Below, piece after piece: positions 56,121-57,482 of a DNA stretch of 57,482 nucleotides (the stretch's first letter is position 1; the number at the start of each line of letters is the position of its first letter). Origin of the DNA: a virus; the IMG/VR virus record IMGVR_UViG_3300003690_002946, positions 1-57,482 of that record. The stretch is one strand, 5' to 3'. The position numbers and the translations under genes were made by a program. A model generated the notes under the pieces. It ran no database searches. It had not been told where the DNA came from and saw nothing but the letters and a program-made list of their open reading frames with translations.

Positions 56121-56329
56121 GGTGTATCTCCTTTTGCAGCAGTGAGGGCGGGCAGGATGATGATTTCTGCTGCCCTCCCCTCGTCGTGGCAGGCTGTATG
56201 CGGGCGGGTGCATGTCGAGCGATAGTGCGGGCCGGCGACGTTGTTGAGACTGACCCCTGTGATGATGTGTATGTGCCCGCACGGGTACTCGATCCGGGCA
56301 CCGATAGATAGCCGTTGCTTAGTGGTCAT
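56117..56329 (-). CDS. Small hypothetical protein
   Basis: 70 aa. IGARIEYPCGHIHIITGVSL and CTRPHTACHDEGRAAEIIIL suggest a compact beta protein with Cys/His pairs that may bind metal. ATGA overlap with the following gene. No family recognised. Confidence 0.55.
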   Translation of the reverse strand: MTTKQRLSIGARIEYPCGHIHIITGVSLNNVAGPHYRSTCTRPHTACHDEGRAAEIIILPALTAAKGDTP

Positions 56330-56493
56330 CGTGACTCCCCCTCCAGCGGACTCAGTCCTAGCGCTTCCTCGTACGTACCAACGAAGCCCGCTATGAATGC
56401 CTTTGCGTCCCCCTCAGTCATCCAAGTGTACTGCTTTCTTACCGCTACAATGACTCTCGCCCGTGCTGCTGCCCGTTGCGTCTTGCTGCTCAT
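56326..56493 (-). CDS. Small basic helical protein
   Basis: 55 aa from ATG 56493, AAAGGAGGTGGC just upstream. Basic N-terminus (SSKTQRAAARARVIVAVRKQ) then helix (GDAKAFIAGFVGTYEEALGL). Likely DNA-binding; no family recognised. Confidence 0.6.
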   Translation of the reverse strand: MSSKTQRAAARARVIVAVRKQYTWMTEGDAKAFIAGFVGTYEEALGLSPLEGESR

Positions 56494-56789
56494 GCCACCT
56501 CCTTTACACCGTACTTGCTCATAGTCTGGCGGCGAGCTTGCGCTAGGATCATCGAGTCCCGTGCGAACCACAGCGTATCGTGCAGTTCCCTCGTGGTGCG
56601 CGTTGCGTTCCCCAGCGGGTAGTGAATAACCCCCTCATCGTTCAATATTTGCTCGATAACCCAGCGGCCGTGCTGCTGGGCTAGTTGCATCCCCCCTGCG
56701 TCGTCGTAGCTATCGGCAACGTGTGCGCCGATAGCCGCCACCCATCCCCTGAATGCTCCATCTAGGTCGCTTTTGGTGATGCGTTCCAT
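56490..56789 (-). CDS. Small phage hypothetical protein
   Basis: 99 aa from ATG 56789 with AAGGAGATGGCCC upstream. Helical (DLDGAFRGWVAAIGAHVADS; RELHDTLWFARDSMILAQAR). No family recognised. Overlaps the next gene by 4 bases. Confidence 0.6.
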   Translation of the reverse strand: MERITKSDLDGAFRGWVAAIGAHVADSYDDAGGMQLAQQHGRWVIEQILNDEGVIHYPLGNATRTTRELHDTLWFARDSMILAQARRQTMSKYGVKEVA

Positions 56790-56837
56790 CGGGCCATCTC
56801 CTTGCTGTGAGCAGAGCACGTCTCATACTCACCCGGA

Positions 56838-56862
56838 CCGGCACCCGTGGCGCAGGTGCCGG
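56838..56862. terminator. Hairpin downstream of a leftward gene
   Basis: CCGGCACC / GGTGCCGG with 9-base loop, ten bases after the stop at 56873 on the leftward strand. Moderate stem; no T tract. Confidence 0.45.
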
Positions 56863-56872
56863 CGGCGGGTGG

Positions 56873-57160
56873 TTACGAGTCGTCCAGGAACGAGTCGGCC
56901 ACGGCTGGCCAATCCACACGCCACAATGAGCCAATCTCGCCGAACATCATGGCAAGGGCGCTGTGCCCATATTCGCTGTGCAAAGTTTCGACCCATTGCT
57001 CAAAGGCGTCAGCCCGCTGGTGCGAGTAGTCGTAGTCCTGGGCCGCCAGGTCGGTAGCTTCGAGGTATAGCCCCTCGTCGTTGCTGAGGTGCAGGGCTGT
57101 GGCCCATGTCTCGCGGTTGGCCCAACCTTGGTATGTGTCTGTGCTGGGGAATGTATTCAT
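56873..57160 (-). CDS. Small phage protein, 'WANRETWATALHL' type
   Basis: 95 aa, AAGGAGATGGCACG before ATG 57160. The segment YQGWANRETWATALHLSNDE, from memory, is shared by many phage and plasmid hypothetical proteins (DUF7249-like). The remainder is acidic and helical. Function unknown. Confidence 0.7.
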   Translation of the reverse strand: MNTFPSTDTYQGWANRETWATALHLSNDEGLYLEATDLAAQDYDYSHQRADAFEQWVETLHSEYGHSALAMMFGEIGSLWRVDWPAVADSFLDDS

Positions 57161-57435
57161 CGTGCCATCTCCTTAGTTGCGAGGGAGCGAGCATAGTCGA
57201 ATAGGGCATGGCGCTCATCGGAGAAGTGCTGCTGCTCCGCTTTGGTGCGAGCGACTTGCGCCTGAACGCCACGCAGGGCGGCGGCTGTGGTAAGCCCTGC
57301 CACGGCATGAGTGCGATGGATGATATATAACTCCGGGGATGCTGCGTTGTGCATCTCGGTCTCCTGGGCTTTGCCTCCGGCGTGCGAGCGGTCGTACTGT
57401 ATGGCCAACCACTTGGCTATGCTCTGCCGTGCCAT
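57157..57435 (-). CDS. Small helical hypothetical protein
   Basis: 92 aa from ATG 57435, AAGGAGCTAGCACG upstream. Charged helix (VARTKAEQQHFSDERHALFD) and ATGA overlap with the next gene. No family recognised. If the window is circular, it lies directly after the truncated HTH gene. Confidence 0.6.
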   Translation of the reverse strand: MARQSIAKWLAIQYDRSHAGGKAQETEMHNAASPELYIIHRTHAVAGLTTAAALRGVQAQVARTKAEQQHFSDERHALFDYARSLATKEMAR

Positions 57436-57482
57436 CGTGCTAGCTCCTTATCCCATTGGATGCCGGCCATTCGGCCGGTGCA
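57417..57482 (-). CDS. C-terminal end of the HTH gene if the window is circular (partial)
   Basis: Leftward from base 57482 the frame is open for 21 codons (reading CTGRMAGIQWDKELARWHG...) to a TAG at 57419-57417, exactly continuing the gene cut at base 1. Its end overlaps the start of the 57435 gene, as other gene pairs here do. Also holds CCGGCC-ATTC-GGCCGG (57463-57478). Confidence 0.4.
   Translation of the reverse strand, partial: CTGRMAGIQWDKELARWHGRA

Noticed and set aside
1-57482. CRISPR array
   Set aside because: Tandem repeats found are inside coding sequence or come as pairs; no regularly spaced unique spacers.

Overview
The window looks like a complete or near-complete genome of a tailed double-stranded DNA phage (Caudoviricetes). 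It carries a large terminase, a portal, a scaffold-like protein, a capsid protein, a holin/amidase lysis cassette, a Rad52/Erf-like annealing protein, a RepA-like helicase and many small phage-type genes. There is no integrase, tail tube or classical tape measure. The head-to-tail gene set (a 297-aa and a 683-aa protein after the capsid gene, and a 1731-aa peptidase-bearing protein before it) suggests a short-tailed, podovirus-like particle; this is an inference. Base composition is moderately GC-rich. The host is not identifiable from sequence alone; it is probably a bacterium with TTGACA/TATAAT-type promoters. The gene cut off at base 1 continues in frame at base 57482 on the minus strand and ends just inside the next leftward gene, so the window is probably circular or circularly permuted.

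Layout. (a) 1-1322 and 55630-57482 form one leftward block of small early-type genes plus a cytosine-C5 methyltransferase, joined across the window ends. (b) 1516-20452 is a rightward, tightly overlapped operon. After two DNA-binding-like genes it encodes a glycosylation island: several GT-B glycosyltransferases, a B12/radical SAM enzyme, a 1058-aa protein with three GT2 domains and one GT4 domain, and a nonulosonic-acid (pseudaminic acid-like) pathway: NeuB-like synthase, PIG-L deacetylase, two formyltransferases, methyltransferase, class III aminotransferase, SpsF-like nucleotidyltransferase, PseG-like UDP-sugar hydrolase and PseB-like dehydratase. (c) 20442-46096 is the morphogenesis and lysis module behind a near-consensus promoter: FmdB-like zinc ribbon, terminase, portal, M23 giant protein, repeat-rich structural proteins, scaffold, capsid, a glycosyltransferase embedded among virion genes, connector/nozzle-like proteins, LamG protein, holin, zincin and amidase. 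(d) 46181-47086 is an ECF sigma factor. (e) 47532-48793 is a short leftward cluster with the annealing protein, facing a divergent promoter pair with a shared spacer sequence. (f) 48912-55583 is the rightward replication and DNA-modification region: RepA-like helicase, N4/N6 DNA methyltransferase, PD-(D/E)XK and HNH nucleases, SWIM zinc finger and many small ORFs.

How it may work together (inference). The pathway genes could build a CMP- or nucleotide-activated, probably N-formylated nonulosonic acid. The glycosyltransferases of the island and the one in the virion module could attach it to a host surface glycan or to phage structural proteins. Two methyltransferases at either end of the genome would protect phage DNA. 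The most unusual signals are the phage-borne nonulosonate pathway, nested small ORFs inside two large glycosyltransferase ORFs, a pseudoknot-shaped leader at 49202-49299, a divergent promoter with duplicated spacer sequence at 48816-48890, and an 11-base motif CTCGC(G/C)GCGAG found ten times.
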